A DNA stretch of 52,986 nucleotides, taken from assembly GCA_039812485.1 (NCBI GenBank), contig JBDIAP010000007.1, forward strand, positions 1 to 52,986, written 5' to 3'. The notes under the pieces are model-generated. The model saw only the letters and a list, made by a program, of their open reading frames with translations, was not told the origin of the DNA and made no database searches. The position numbers and the translations under genes are program-made. The stretch's first letter is position 1. Every line of letters begins with the position of its first letter. Below, piece after piece: positions 38,730-49,145 of the stretch. Source of the stretch: Kineosphaera sp039812485 (lineage in GTDB: Bacteria; Actinomycetota; Actinomycetes; Actinomycetales; Dermatophilaceae).

Positions 38730-40169
38730 GTGAGTCTGCACCTGTTCGACACAGCCGCCGGTGAGCTCCGTGAGTTCGAGCCGCTCGTCCCCGGGCAGGT
38801 CGGGATGTATGTCTGCGGTCTCACCACTCAGGGCACCCCGCACATCGGTCACATGCGGTTCGCCGTCGCCTTCGACGTGCTGCGTCGCTGGCTCGAGGTC
38901 GGCCACGGCTACGAGGTGACGTTCGTGCGCAACGTCACCGACATCGACGACAAGATCCTGCGCAAGGCCGCCGCGGCCGGCGAGCCGTGGTGGGCGCTGA
39001 GCTACCGCTTCGAGCGCGAGACGACCCAGGCGCTGGAGACCCTCGGGGTGCGGCCCCCGACCTACGAGCCGCGGGCCACCGGGCACGTGCCCGAGATGGT
39101 CGAGCTCATGGACGCCCTCGTCGAGCGCGGGCACGCGTACGCGGCCGACCCGCAGGGCCCGGACGCCGGAGACGTCTACTTCGACGTGCGCTCCTACCCC
39201 GACTACGGCAGCCTGACCCGCCAGTCGATCGACGACATGGAGGCGGCCGCCGACGCGGATCCGCGTGGCAAGCGCGATCCCCGTGACTTCGCGCTGTGGA
39301 AGGGGCACAAGCCCGGCGACCCCGAGACGGCCAGCTGGCCCACCCCCTACGGGCGGGGGCGGCCGGGGTGGCACCTGGAGTGCTCCGCGATGGCCCGCAA
39401 ATACCTCGGCGACACCTTCGACATCCACGGCGGCGCCGTCGACCTGCGCTTCCCGCACCACGAGAACGAGCTGGCCCAGTCGCGGGCCGCGGGCCTGGGC
39501 TTCGCGCGCTACTGGCTGCACAACGCGTGGCTCACCGCGCAGGGCGAGAAGATGAGCAAGTCGCTGGGCAACGGCATGAGCGTGCCCGAGATCACCCGCA
39601 CGGCGCGGCCGATCGCGCTGCGCTATTACATCGCGGGGTCGCACTACCGCTCGACGCTGGAGTTCCACCCCGGGGCGCTGGCCGAGGCGGGCGCGGCGGT
39701 CGAGCGCATCGAGGGCTTCCTGCGGCGGGCCCTCGGCGCGGCCGACCCGGTCGTCGACCCCGCGCAGATCCCGCAGGAGTTTCGCGACGCCATGGACGAT
39801 GACCTGTCCACCGCGGCCGCCCTCGCCGTCGTCCACGCCCGCGTGCGGGCGGGCAACACCGCGCTCGACGAGACCGACCCGGAAGCGGCGCTGCAGGCCG
39901 CGCGCGAGGTGCTGGCGATGACCGACGTGCTCGGCGTCAACCCGCTCGACCCCCGGTGGGCCTCGGGCGGGGAGGCAGCCGAGGCGACGGCCGCCCTCGA
40001 CAGCCTCGTCAGCGGGCAACTGGCGGCGCGGGCGGAGGCCCGGCGCGCGCGCGACTTCGCGGCGGCCGACGAGATCCGAGACCGACTCAAGGCGGCGGGC
40101 ATCGCCGTCGAGGACACCCCGGCGGGCGCCCGATGGTCGCTCGCCCGTGACACCGAGGGAGACGGCTGA
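38730..40169 (+). CDS. cysS: Cysteinyl-tRNA synthetase
   Basis: Charges tRNA-Cys. The 479-residue class I synthetase has zinc ligand Cys 29 in MYVCGLTTQGTPHIGH, with HIGH at 38-41. NVTDIDDKILRKAA, GWHLECSAMA (second zinc Cys), FPHHENELAQS and KMSKS at 274-278 are present. The C-terminal helical part ends in RRARDFAAADEIRDRLKAAGIAVEDTP. As in M. tuberculosis (Rv3580c), it lies next to rlmB and near ispDF-carD. Its catalytic core is shared with MshC, but full length, the anticodon-domain tail and the synteny favour CysS over MshC. Confidence 0.93.
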   Translation: MSLHLFDTAAGELREFEPLVPGQVGMYVCGLTTQGTPHIGHMRFAVAFDVLRRWLEVGHGYEVTFVRNVTDIDDKILRKAAAAGEPWWALSYRFERETTQALETLGVRPPTYEPRATGHVPEMVELMDALVERGHAYAADPQGPDAGDVYFDVRSYPDYGSLTRQSIDDMEAAADADPRGKRDPRDFALWKGHKPGDPETASWPTPYGRGRPGWHLECSAMARKYLGDTFDIHGGAVDLRFPHHENELAQSRAAGLGFARYWLHNAWLTAQGEKMSKSLGNGMSVPEITRTARPIALRYYIAGSHYRSTLEFHPGALAEAGAAVERIEGFLRRALGAADPVVDPAQIPQEFRDAMDDDLSTAAALAVVHARVRAGNTALDETDPEAALQAAREVLAMTDVLGVNPLDPRWASGGEAAEATAALDSLVSGQLAARAEARRARDFAAADEIRDRLKAAGIAVEDTPAGARWSLARDTEGDG

Positions 40170-41128
40170 TGGCTGGCAACTCGCGGCGACGCGGCGCCAC
40201 ACGGACCACGTCGAAGAAGGGCGCCACGGTCGGCAGCGGCGGCCAGCGGCGCAAGGCCCTCGAGGGACGCGGGCCGACGCCCAAGGCCGAGGATCGCGTC
40301 AAGCACAAGGCGCACAAGGCCGCGGCCGCCGCCCGCGTGCGGCGCGAGGCGGTGCGGGGGCATCGCACCACGGCGCCCCGGCGGTCGCGCACGAACCACG
40401 AGATCGTCGCCGGGCGCAACGCGGTCGTCGAGGCGCTGCGGGCACAGGTGCCGGTGACGACGCTCTATGTCGCGGGGCGCATCGAATTCGACGACCGGGT
40501 GCGCGAGGTGCTCAAACACGCCTCGGAACGCTCGATCCCGACGCTGGAGACCCCGCGCGGCGAGCTCGACCGGCTGACGGACGGCGCCGTGCACCAGGGG
40601 CTGGCCGTGCAGGTGCCGCCCTACAAATACAGCGACCCCCTCGATCTGCACGACCCGCAACTGCCCGGGGTGCCGCTCGTCGTCGCCCTCGACGGCATCA
40701 CCGACCCCCGCAACCTCGGCGCGATCGTGCGTTCCGTCGCGGCGTTCGGCGGTCAGGGCGTCGTCGTGCCCGAGCGGCGCTCGGTCGGCATGACCGCGGC
40801 CGCGTGGAAGACGTCGGCGGGCACCGCGGCGCGGGTTCCCGTCGCTCAGGCGACGAACCTCGTGCGCACGCTCGAGGACTTCCGCCGGGCCGGCTTCTTC
40901 ATCGTCGGCCTCGCCATGGATGCCGACATCGAGCTTCCCGACCTGGAGCTGGCCACCGAGCCGCTCGTGCTCGTCGTGGGCTCCGAGGGCAAGGGGCTCT
41001 CGCGGCTCGTGCGCGAGACGTGCGACCAGATCGTCTCGATCCCCATGGCCGGGGGCGTCGAGTCGCTCAACGCGGGAGTGGCCGCCGGCGTGGCGCTCTA
41101 CGAGGTCGCCCGCCGCCGGCGCGGCTGA
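40169..41128 (+). CDS. rlmB: 23S rRNA (guanosine-2'-O)-methyltransferase RlmB-type
   Basis: SpoU/TrmH-family SPOUT methyltransferase of 319 residues. Residues 1-75 are a very basic Lys/Arg/Gly-rich extension (RRRGATRTTSKKGAT and similar), probably disordered and RNA-binding. Then comes the substrate-binding domain (EIVAGRNAVVEALRAQVPVTTLYVAG) and the SPOUT domain: LDGITDPRNLGAIVRSVAAFG (motif 1), LVLVVGSEGKGLSRLV (motif 2) and IPMAGGVESLNAGVAAGVALYEV (motif 3). The first ATG overlaps the cysS stop (TGATG). It converges on the DUF4032 gene. Confidence 0.92.
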   Translation: MAGNSRRRGATRTTSKKGATVGSGGQRRKALEGRGPTPKAEDRVKHKAHKAAAAARVRREAVRGHRTTAPRRSRTNHEIVAGRNAVVEALRAQVPVTTLYVAGRIEFDDRVREVLKHASERSIPTLETPRGELDRLTDGAVHQGLAVQVPPYKYSDPLDLHDPQLPGVPLVVALDGITDPRNLGAIVRSVAAFGGQGVVVPERRSVGMTAAAWKTSAGTAARVPVAQATNLVRTLEDFRRAGFFIVGLAMDADIELPDLELATEPLVLVVGSEGKGLSRLVRETCDQIVSIPMAGGVESLNAGVAAGVALYEVARRRRG

Positions 41129-41152
41129 GTCGACCGCGGCGCCCGACCGGGC

Positions 41153-42400
41153 CTACTCGTCGTGGTCGGCGATGACGGGCAGGGCCATGGTGTCGATGCC
41201 GACCACCGACTCCTCGTCGGGCTTGGTCGGCAGCACGTGCGCGAGGTAGTCGGCGAACGCCCACTCGGTCGTCACGTCGCCGCCGACCCGCTCCGAGAGG
41301 TACCAGCGGTGCTCGAGCACCTCGTGGAAGATCTGGGCCGGCTCGAGCTTGTGGGTGAGATCGCGCGGAATGTTGCGCACGATCGGCTCGTAGACGCGGG
41401 TCATCCACTCGTGGGCGACGAGCAGCTCGTTGTCGTTCTGCCGGTCCTCACTCGCGCGGAAGGCGTCGAGGTCGTTGAGCAGGCGGCGGGCCTGGTTCTC
41501 CTGCACGTCCAGACCGGTGAGGCGCATGAGACGACGGCTGTGGTGGCCGGCGTCGACGACCTTGGGCTGGATCTGGATCGTCGTGCCGTCGACGTCGGTG
41601 GTCATCGCCAGCTCGTCGACGTCGAATCCGAGCTGGTTGAGACGGCGGATGCGCTCGTCGACGCGCCAGCGGTCGCCGGTCTCGAAGCGCTCGACTCCCG
41701 TGAGCTCGCGCCACAGCTGCTCGTAGCGCCGCACGAGCGCGTCGGACACGATGATCGGGTCGGCGCCCTCCTCGAGCACGCCGCCCGCCTCGAGGTCCAT
41801 GAGTTCGCCGGCGATGTTGACGCGCGCGATCTCGATGTCGTGGGTGCGCTGCCCGTCGGTCAGCGAGGGCAGCAGTTGGCCGGTCTCGGCGTCGACGAGG
41901 TAGGCGGTGAAGTTGCCGGCGTCGCGGCGGAAGAGCGTGTTCGACAGGGACACGTCGCCCCACCAGAAGCCGGCGAGGTGCAGCCGCACGAGCAGCACGG
42001 CGAGGGCGTCGAGCAGCCGGGCCGCCGTGCCGGGGCGCAGTCGCTGGCTGAACAACGCCCGGTAGGGGAGCGAGAACTCCAGGTGGCGGGTGAGCAGGCA
42101 CGCGTCGAGCGGGTTGCCGTCGGCGTCGACGCGCCCGCTGATGATGCCGTAGGGGACGACCGACGGCATGTCGAGGCGCCGCAGCGAGCGGAGCAGCTCG
42201 TATTCGCCGCGGGCGATCTCGGCCTTGATCTCCTTGACCGCGATGACCTTCTCACCGACCCGGACGAAGCGGACGACGTGCCGCGAGATGCCGCGGGGGA
42301 GCGCGGCGAGATACTGCGGATCCCAGTCTTCCAATGGCACCGACCACGGCAGGTCGAGAAGGGCCGGGTCAGCGGCGTTCGAGGTGATCTGCAGGGGCAT
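41153..42400 (-). CDS. DUF4032-family protein with kinase-like N-terminal domain
   Basis: A 415-residue protein. Residues about 30-190 look like an atypical kinase or phosphotransferase: a Lys in EKVIAVKEIKAEIARGEYELL, a catalytic-loop-like HLAGFWWGDVSLSNTLF with Asp and Asn, and YLVDAETGQLL in the place of the DFG strand. The rest (about 200-415) is helical with many acidic and Arg residues and matches DUF4032 as I know it. The substrate is unknown. CAGCAT six bases before the ATG is a weaker form of the leaderless signal. Common in actinobacteria next to sugar ABC genes, as here. Confidence 0.8.
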   Translation of the reverse strand: MPLQITSNAADPALLDLPWSVPLEDWDPQYLAALPRGISRHVVRFVRVGEKVIAVKEIKAEIARGEYELLRSLRRLDMPSVVPYGIISGRVDADGNPLDACLLTRHLEFSLPYRALFSQRLRPGTAARLLDALAVLLVRLHLAGFWWGDVSLSNTLFRRDAGNFTAYLVDAETGQLLPSLTDGQRTHDIEIARVNIAGELMDLEAGGVLEEGADPIIVSDALVRRYEQLWRELTGVERFETGDRWRVDERIRRLNQLGFDVDELAMTTDVDGTTIQIQPKVVDAGHHSRRLMRLTGLDVQENQARRLLNDLDAFRASEDRQNDNELLVAHEWMTRVYEPIVRNIPRDLTHKLEPAQIFHEVLEHRWYLSERVGGDVTTEWAFADYLAHVLPTKPDEESVVGIDTMALPVIADHDE

Positions 42401-42406
42401 TGCCCC

Positions 42407-42412
42407 ATGCTG
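42407..42412 (-). promoter_or_regulatory. Weak -10 (CAGCAT) before the DUF4032 gene
   Basis: On the minus strand, CAGCAT, six bases, ATG at 42400. First-base deviation from TANNNT; spacing as at the other leaderless candidates. Confidence 0.35.
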
Positions 42413-42470
42413 TCATGAGGCCGGCGGCCGAGGCGGCGCGGCGAGTCGCCCGGGTCGGGACCAGGCGCGC

Positions 42471-42511
42471 GGACGGGCCGCCCCCTCCGTCGTGGAGGAA
42501 GCGGCCCGTCC
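42471..42511 (-). terminator. Terminator of the ugpC/msiK-type gene
   Basis: GGACGGGCCGC and GCGGCCCGTCC form an 11-bp stem that continues through CCTCC/GGAGG, 15 bases beyond the stop of the ATPase gene. Confidence 0.75.
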
Positions 42512-42525
42512 GGACGCCCTGCGGC

Positions 42526-43605
<1,080 letters not shown>

Positions 43606-43859
43606 GACGTCGTTGTCCTTTCCTTCACCGGCAGGAACGTGCCGGACGATCCGTTGTAAAGGTGAGGCACCAGCTGGGCGCCAGTGCCCGTCGCGCGGCA
43701 CGAGGCATGACGCGACACGTCCGCCAGTGGACGCCCGCCCATCATGGCGCGCAGCGGCCCTCGTGTGGGTGATGTGTCCGCGTGGTGGACGTTTGCTGGA
43801 CGTCGCGTGAGAATGCGCCGAGCTCGCTGCCGCGTGTGATGCGCATCTCCTTGCGGGGG

Positions 43860-43957
43860 CTTGCAAGCGCTCTGTCAGCACATCCGCGCCGTAGGGCAGG
43901 GAAAGATGCAAGTTCTTGCAGCAATTGCGCCGCTCAGGCTTGCAGCAGGTCTACGCT
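43860..43957. promoter_or_regulatory. CTTGCA operator boxes and malE promoter region
   Basis: CTTGCAAG (43860-43867), the dyad TGCAAG-TT-CTTGCA (43907-43920) and CTTGCAG (43939-43945) lie in the 473-bp divergent gap, followed by a -10-like TACGCT (43952-43957). The array sits where a LacI-family repressor would act, and lacI is the last gene of the operon. A CATTCT on the minus strand at 43815-43810 could be the ugpC-side -10. I see nothing else in 43606-44078. Confidence 0.6.
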
Positions 43958-44078
43958 TCCGACCAGGCATCGTCGCCAGGCTCACCCCGGCTCACCTGGG
44001 CGGGGACGCACCGAGCGCGTGCCACCAGGACGGTGTCCGGCGCCCGGACGCCTTCGATCACCCATGGGGAGTCACGAC

Positions 44079-45386
44079 ATGCACAAGCGCGCCATCAGCG
44101 CCGCGGCCGCCGTAGGGGCGACCGCCCTCCTTCTGTCCGCCTGCGGCGGCGGCTCGCAGGCCCCGCAGTCCGGTGCCTCGAACGCGGCGCCGCAGGGCTC
44201 GGCCGGCACGGCCGCGGAACTCAACACCGCCGACCCCGCCCGCGACGCGAGCGCCGACCTCGTGATCTGGTCGGACGCCGACCGCGCGCCGGCGCTGACG
44301 CAGTATGCCAAGCAGTTCGGCGAGGAGAACGGCGTCAACGTCGCCGTCCAGATCACGACGGAGCCACGCAAGCAGTTCAAGGACGCCACGAAGGTCGGCA
44401 AGGGCCCCGACATCATCGTCGGCGCGCACGACTGGCTCGGCGAGCTCGTGCAGAACGGCACCGCCGCCCCGGTGCAGCTCGACGCCGCGACGTCCGCGAA
44501 GTTCCTCCCGCAGACGATCGCCGCGACGAAGTTCAACAACCAGACCTACGGCGTGCCCTACGCGGTCGAGAACCTCGGCCTCATCCGCAACACCGAGCTC
44601 GCGCCCAACGCGCCGAAGACCCTCGACGAGCTCATCGCCACCGGTCAGGAAGCCGTCAAGGCGGGCAAGTCCTCCCAGGTGCTCATCCAGAACATCGGCA
44701 AGAAGGGCAACGGCTACTTCACGTTCCCCTACTTCTCCGGCTACGGCGGCGGCATCTTCGCCCAGAAGGCCAACGGCGACTTCGACGCCGGCAAGTTGCT
44801 CATCAACAGCCCCGAGTCGGTCAAGGCCGGCGAGCTGCTCGCCAAGCTCGGCAAGGAGAAGGTGCTCTCGACGAACGTCGACGACACCAACATGGACTCG
44901 CTCTTCGACAGCGGCAAGTCGCCCTTCATCATCAGCGGTCCGTGGAGCGTCGGGCCGGCCAAGAAGGCGGGGATCAAGTACGCGATCTCCCCGATGCCCA
45001 CGGTGCCCGGCGGCGGCCAGATGAAGCCCTTCGTCGGCGTGCAGATGTTCTACGTCTCTTCCAAGGCCAAGAACGCGACGCTCGCCCAGGAGTTCGTCAC
45101 GAACTACGTGCCGCGCAAGGACGTGCAGGTCGCGCTCTACGAGGCCGGGCAGCGGCCGCCGGCCCTCAAGGAGGCCTACGACGAGGTCTCCGCGAAGAAC
45201 CCCGACATGAAGGCGTGGCTCGAGGCCGGCAAGGACGGCCCGCTCATGCCGAACATCCCCGCGATGAACGCCGTCTGGGAGCCCTTCGGCCTGGCCACCG
45301 CCGAGATCATCTCGGGCAACGCGCAGCCCAAGGCGCGACTCGACGCGGCGCAGAAGGAGATCGAGGCGAACATCGCCAAGGGCTGA
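44079..45386 (+). CDS. malE: Maltose/maltodextrin-type ABC substrate-binding lipoprotein
   Basis: Extracellular solute-binding lipoprotein of cluster-B type (435 residues). The signal peptide ends in LLLSACGGG, with the lipid-modified Cys at 22. The mature part matches MalE: LVIWSDADRAPALTQYAKQF, VQITTEPRKQFKDAT, GPDIIVGAHDWLGELVQNG, YGVPYAVENLGLIRN and MPNIPAMNAVWEPFG. GGGGAG lies seven bases before the ATG. The large-insert MalF downstream argues for maltose or maltodextrin rather than trehalose or glycerol-3-phosphate. A hairpin separates it from malF. Confidence 0.88.
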   Translation: MHKRAISAAAAVGATALLLSACGGGSQAPQSGASNAAPQGSAGTAAELNTADPARDASADLVIWSDADRAPALTQYAKQFGEENGVNVAVQITTEPRKQFKDATKVGKGPDIIVGAHDWLGELVQNGTAAPVQLDAATSAKFLPQTIAATKFNNQTYGVPYAVENLGLIRNTELAPNAPKTLDELIATGQEAVKAGKSSQVLIQNIGKKGNGYFTFPYFSGYGGGIFAQKANGDFDAGKLLINSPESVKAGELLAKLGKEKVLSTNVDDTNMDSLFDSGKSPFIISGPWSVGPAKKAGIKYAISPMPTVPGGGQMKPFVGVQMFYVSSKAKNATLAQEFVTNYVPRKDVQVALYEAGQRPPALKEAYDEVSAKNPDMKAWLEAGKDGPLMPNIPAMNAVWEPFGLATAEIISGNAQPKARLDAAQKEIEANIAKG

Positions 45387-45411
45387 GCCGGCGCTCGCCC
45401 CGCCTGGCCGG

Positions 45412-45451
45412 CTGGGGCGGTCGCCGTCACGAGCGACGGCGACCGCCCCAG
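45412..45451 (+). other. Intercistronic hairpin between malE and malF
   Basis: CTGGGGCGGTCGCCGTC and GACGGCGACCGCCCCAG form a perfect 17-bp stem with a six-base loop. No T-run follows. It is expected to stabilise or partly terminate malE mRNA, giving excess binding protein over permease. Confidence 0.75.
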
Positions 45452-45554
45452 GTCCCGGCGTATCCGCGGTCCCCGCGTGTCCGCCCAGCCCGATCCCAGC
45501 CCACCGTCTCGTCCATCGTCGACGCCTGTCACTGCCGTGCGTGAAGGACTCACC

Positions 45555-47087
45555 ATGAAGTCGTCCCCCTACCTCCTCCTCAAATGGGTCGGCATCGCCG
45601 CCGCCCTCGCCCTCGTCCTGTGGATCGCCACGACCCTCGCCGCGCAGGGCCATTGGCTCGCTGTGACCGTCACCGCCTTCGTCGGGCTGTGCATTCTGGC
45701 GATCTACGCGACGAAGCGCGCAGTTCCCATGAAGTACCTCTTCCCCGGCATGCTCGCGCTGCTCGCGCTGCAGGTCTGGCCCATGCTCTTCACCGTCGCG
45801 ATGTCCTTCACCAACTACGGCGACGGACACCTGGACACCAAGGAGGTGGCGGTCCAGCAGATCGTCGCGAACTCCGTCGAGGAGGTGCCGGGGTCGCAGC
45901 GCTATCGCGCGTCCGTCGCCGTCAAGGAGGGCGCGGACCCGGCCACCGGTGACCTCACCCTGCTGCTCGTCGACTCCAAGAACGCGAACTTCGCCGGCAC
46001 GAAGGACGGCCTGACGCCGCTGACGACCCCCGTGGAGAAGAACCCCGCGGGCAAGATCACGTCCGCGCAGGGCTACACCGTGCTCAAGGCGGGCCAGGCC
46101 AACGCCCGCTCGAAGGAGCTGTCGGCGTTCGCGGTGCCGACCGCGGACGGCGGCGGCATCAAGATGCAGGGCCTGTCGGCGGCCTTCGAGGGCAAGACGA
46201 CGGTCACCTACGACGCGGCCACCGATCAGCTCACCGACACCCGCACCGGCAAGACCTTCGCGCCGCAGGACGGCCGCTATGTCGCGACCGACGGCAGCGG
46301 GGAGGCGTTCTCGCAGGGGTGGCTCGAGAACGTCGGCCTGCAGAACTTCAAGACCATCCTCGGGGACGAGACGCTGCGCTCGCAGTTCCTGCGGATGTTC
46401 GTCTGGAACGTCGTCTTCGCGGCCGGCACCGTCGTGTTGACGTTCGGCCTGGGCATGCTCATCGCGCTGCTCTTCAACGAGCCGACGATGCGCTTCCGGG
46501 GGCTCTATCGCTCGCTGCTCATCCTCCCGTACGCGATCCCGACCTTCGTCACGGCGCTGCTGTGGAAGGGCATGTTCAACCAGGACTACGGGCTCATCAA
46601 CTCCCTCACCGGCCTGTCCGTCGACTGGCTCGGCAACACGGGAGCGGCGATGGCGGCCGTCATCATCACGAACCTGTGGCTCGGATTCCCCTACATGTTC
46701 GTCGTGTGCACCGGTGCCCTCCAGGCCATCCCCGGTGACGTCAAGGAGGCGGCCCGCATCGACGGCGCCTCGGGTCTGCAGATGCTGCTGCGGATCACGA
46801 TGCCGCTGCTCCTGGTCGCCGTCGGGCCGCTGCTCATCGCGTCCTACGGCTTCAACTTCAACAACTTCTCGCTGATCTTCCTGCTCACCGAGGGCGGGCC
46901 GTTCGTCGGCGGGGCCCAGGTCGGCGGCACCGATCTGCTCATCACCTACGCCTACCGACTCGCCTTCTCCGGGGCCGCACCGAACTACGGTCTCGCTGCG
47001 GCGGTCTCGATCATCATCTTCGCGCTCGTCGCGCTCATGAGCCTGCCCGGCTTCCGGGCCACCAAGAAGCTGGAGGAGATCAGCTGA
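45555..47087 (+). CDS. malF: Maltose-type ABC permease MalF
   Basis: Permease of 510 residues with three N-terminal membrane helices (about 10-75) and a large extracellular P2-type domain (about 78-275; VQQIVANSVEEVPGSQRYRA, GKTFAPQDGRYVATDGSG). The remaining helices carry the EAA loop EAARIDGASGLQMLLRITMP. The big P2 domain is typical of E. coli-type MalF (514 residues) and unusual for small CUT1 permeases. GAAGGAC precedes the ATG. It is followed by malG with a one-base overlap. Confidence 0.93.
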   Translation: MKSSPYLLLKWVGIAAALALVLWIATTLAAQGHWLAVTVTAFVGLCILAIYATKRAVPMKYLFPGMLALLALQVWPMLFTVAMSFTNYGDGHLDTKEVAVQQIVANSVEEVPGSQRYRASVAVKEGADPATGDLTLLLVDSKNANFAGTKDGLTPLTTPVEKNPAGKITSAQGYTVLKAGQANARSKELSAFAVPTADGGGIKMQGLSAAFEGKTTVTYDAATDQLTDTRTGKTFAPQDGRYVATDGSGEAFSQGWLENVGLQNFKTILGDETLRSQFLRMFVWNVVFAAGTVVLTFGLGMLIALLFNEPTMRFRGLYRSLLILPYAIPTFVTALLWKGMFNQDYGLINSLTGLSVDWLGNTGAAMAAVIITNLWLGFPYMFVVCTGALQAIPGDVKEAARIDGASGLQMLLRITMPLLLVAVGPLLIASYGFNFNNFSLIFLLTEGGPFVGGAQVGGTDLLITYAYRLAFSGAAPNYGLAAAVSIIIFALVALMSLPGFRATKKLEEIS

Positions 47088-48010
47088 TGGCCGCTCCGAC
47101 CCCCGACGTCATCGCCGCGGCGCCGACGCCCGCCCGCACTCTGCGACCGCCCCGTGAGGGTGGTGCCGGTCGCGGCGGCACCTGGTGGCGCCACGTGGTG
47201 GGCATCATCGTGCTCGCCTGGGCGCTCTTCCCGATCCTCTTCCTCATCTCGGCGGCGCTCAACCCCTCGGGTCAGCTCTCGACGTCCGACCTGCTGCCGC
47301 GTCACTTCTCGCTGCAGAACATCATCGACCTCGGCAACGACGCGGCCCGGCCCTACTGGACCTGGTACAAGAACTCGCTCATCATCTGCACCGTCGGAGC
47401 CGGGCTGTCGGTCTTCATCGGGGCACTGGCCGCGTTCGCGTTCTCCCGGCTGCGCTTCGCCGGGCGCCGGCTCGGGCTGCTCAGCCTCCTGCTCCTGCAG
47501 CTCTTCCCCGCCGTGCTCGCGCTCGTCGCGATGTACATCACGTTCGCCAAGGTCGGTGACGTCATCCCCGCGTTCGGGCTCAACACGACGTGGGGCCTGC
47601 TGCTGGCCTACATGGGCGGCGCGATGGGCAGCAACGTGTGGCTCCTCAAGGGCTACTTCGACACGATCCCGCGCGAGATGGACGAGGCGGCGATCATGGA
47701 CGGCGCGAGCCACGCGCGGATCTTCTTCACGATGACCCTGCGGCTCGTCGCGCCGATCCTCGTGACAGTCTTCATGCTCAGCTTCGTCGGGCTCTTCGGG
47801 GAGTTCATGCTCGCCAGCGTCTTCCTCACCGACGTCGACAGCCAGACCCTCGGGGTGGGGCTGTGGAGCATGAGCAAGGGCACCACCGCGAACGAGCTCT
47901 TCGGAAAGTTCGCCGCCGGCTCCCTGCTCTGCTCGCTGCCGGTCATGTTGCTCTACCTGGCCTTCCAGAAGCAGCTCGTCGGCGGGCTCACCCAGGGCTC
48001 CGTCAAGTAG
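47087..48010 (+). CDS. malG: Maltose-type ABC permease MalG
   Basis: A 307-residue permease with about six membrane helices. The Pro/Ala/Arg-rich N-terminus (1-35) is cytoplasmic. The EAA loop is REMDEAAIMDGASHARIFFTMTLRL, and the end, LLYLAFQKQLVGGLTQGSVK, is the MalG C-terminal tail that contacts the ATPase. The ATG shares its A with the malF stop (TGATG). Confidence 0.94.
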   Translation: MAAPTPDVIAAAPTPARTLRPPREGGAGRGGTWWRHVVGIIVLAWALFPILFLISAALNPSGQLSTSDLLPRHFSLQNIIDLGNDAARPYWTWYKNSLIICTVGAGLSVFIGALAAFAFSRLRFAGRRLGLLSLLLLQLFPAVLALVAMYITFAKVGDVIPAFGLNTTWGLLLAYMGGAMGSNVWLLKGYFDTIPREMDEAAIMDGASHARIFFTMTLRLVAPILVTVFMLSFVGLFGEFMLASVFLTDVDSQTLGVGLWSMSKGTTANELFGKFAAGSLLCSLPVMLLYLAFQKQLVGGLTQGSVK

Positions 48011-48053
48011 TCGACCCGGACCGTACGTCCCATGGCAGGGAGGTGAGCACTCG

Positions 48054-49145
48054 ATGTCCAGACCATCCCGCCTCGCGGACGTGGCCCGGCAGGCGGGCGT
48101 CAGCGAGGCCACCGCAAGCCGCGTGTTCAACGGCAAGCCGGGGGTCGCCCCGGCGACCCGGGCCTCGGTGCTCGAAGCGCTCGACATGCTGGGCTACGAC
48201 CGGCCGACCCGCCTGCGGGCGCGGTCGGCCGGGCTCGTGGGCCTCATCGTGCCGGAACTGATCAACCCGGTCTTCCCCGCGTTCGCACAGGCCATCGAGA
48301 ATGCGCTGAGCACCTCCGGCTACACCCCGGTGCTGTGCACTCAGGCCCCGGGCGGCATCCACGAGGACGAGTATGTCGAGATGCTGCTCGAGCGGGGGGT
48401 CGCCGGGATCATCTACGTCTCCGGGCATCACGCGAATCTGCACAGCGACATCTCCCGCTATCTCGACGTCATCGCCAAAGGCGTGCCGATCGTGCTGGTC
48501 AGCGGCTTCCGCGAGGGCATCCCCGCGCCCTTCGTCTCCAACGACGAGCGCGTCGGCATGAGCCTGGTCATCGCCCACCTCACCGCGCTCGGGCACCGTC
48601 GCATCGGGCTGGTCGTCGGGCCTGAGCGCTACGTGCCGGTCACGCTCAAGGTCGCCTCGTTCCGGCAGTCGATGCACGAGCTGGCCGGGGTCGAGGCCGG
48701 GGACGACCTCATCGCGGAGTCGTTCTTCACCGTCGACGGCGGGGCGGCCGGGGCAGCTCGCCTGCTCGACCGGGGCTGCACCGCCATCGTGTGCGCGTCG
48801 GACCTCATGGCCCTCGGCGCCATCGCGGAGGCGCGCCGCCGCGGTCTGAAGGTGCCCGGTGACGTCTCGGTCGTCGGGGCGGACGACTCGCTGCTCATGG
48901 CGCACACCGATCCACCGCTGACGACGACGCGCGCCAACGTCGTCGCGATGGGGGAGGCGGCGGTCGACGCGCTCCTCGCAGCGCTCGGCGGCACACCGTC
49001 GGCGGTGGCCGAACTCGTCTTCCGGCCCGAGCTCATCGTGCGCGGGTCGACCGGCCCCGCGCCTGCTCGCGGGGGGCGCGCGCCTGCGGGTCAGGCGTCA
49101 GCGGGTCAGGCCTCGACGGCCGCGGCCCGCTCGGCGGCGACGTAG
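48054..49145 (+). CDS. LacI-family transcriptional regulator (MalR-like)
   Basis: A 363-residue repressor. The helix-turn-helix and hinge are RLADVARQAGVSEATASRVFNGKPGVAPATRASVLEALDMLGY. The periplasmic-binding-like domain runs from GLVGLIVPELINPVFPAFAQA to about 335. Residues 340-363 are a Gly/Ala/Ser/Arg-rich tail that overlaps otsB on the other strand by 40 bp. GGGAGGTGAGC is its ribosome-binding site. It likely controls malEFG through the CTTGCA boxes; a maltodextrin ligand is inference. Confidence 0.88.
   Translation: MSRPSRLADVARQAGVSEATASRVFNGKPGVAPATRASVLEALDMLGYDRPTRLRARSAGLVGLIVPELINPVFPAFAQAIENALSTSGYTPVLCTQAPGGIHEDEYVEMLLERGVAGIIYVSGHHANLHSDISRYLDVIAKGVPIVLVSGFREGIPAPFVSNDERVGMSLVIAHLTALGHRRIGLVVGPERYVPVTLKVASFRQSMHELAGVEAGDDLIAESFFTVDGGAAGAARLLDRGCTAIVCASDLMALGAIAEARRRGLKVPGDVSVVGADDSLLMAHTDPPLTTTRANVVAMGEAAVDALLAALGGTPSAVAELVFRPELIVRGSTGPAPARGGRAPAGQASAGQASTAAARSAAT

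Noticed and set aside
38730..40169. MshC (mycothiol cysteine ligase) instead of CysS
   Set aside because: It has full CysRS length with the C-terminal tRNA-binding tail and conserved rlmB and ispDF neighbours; MshC is shorter (about 410) and lies elsewhere in known genomes.
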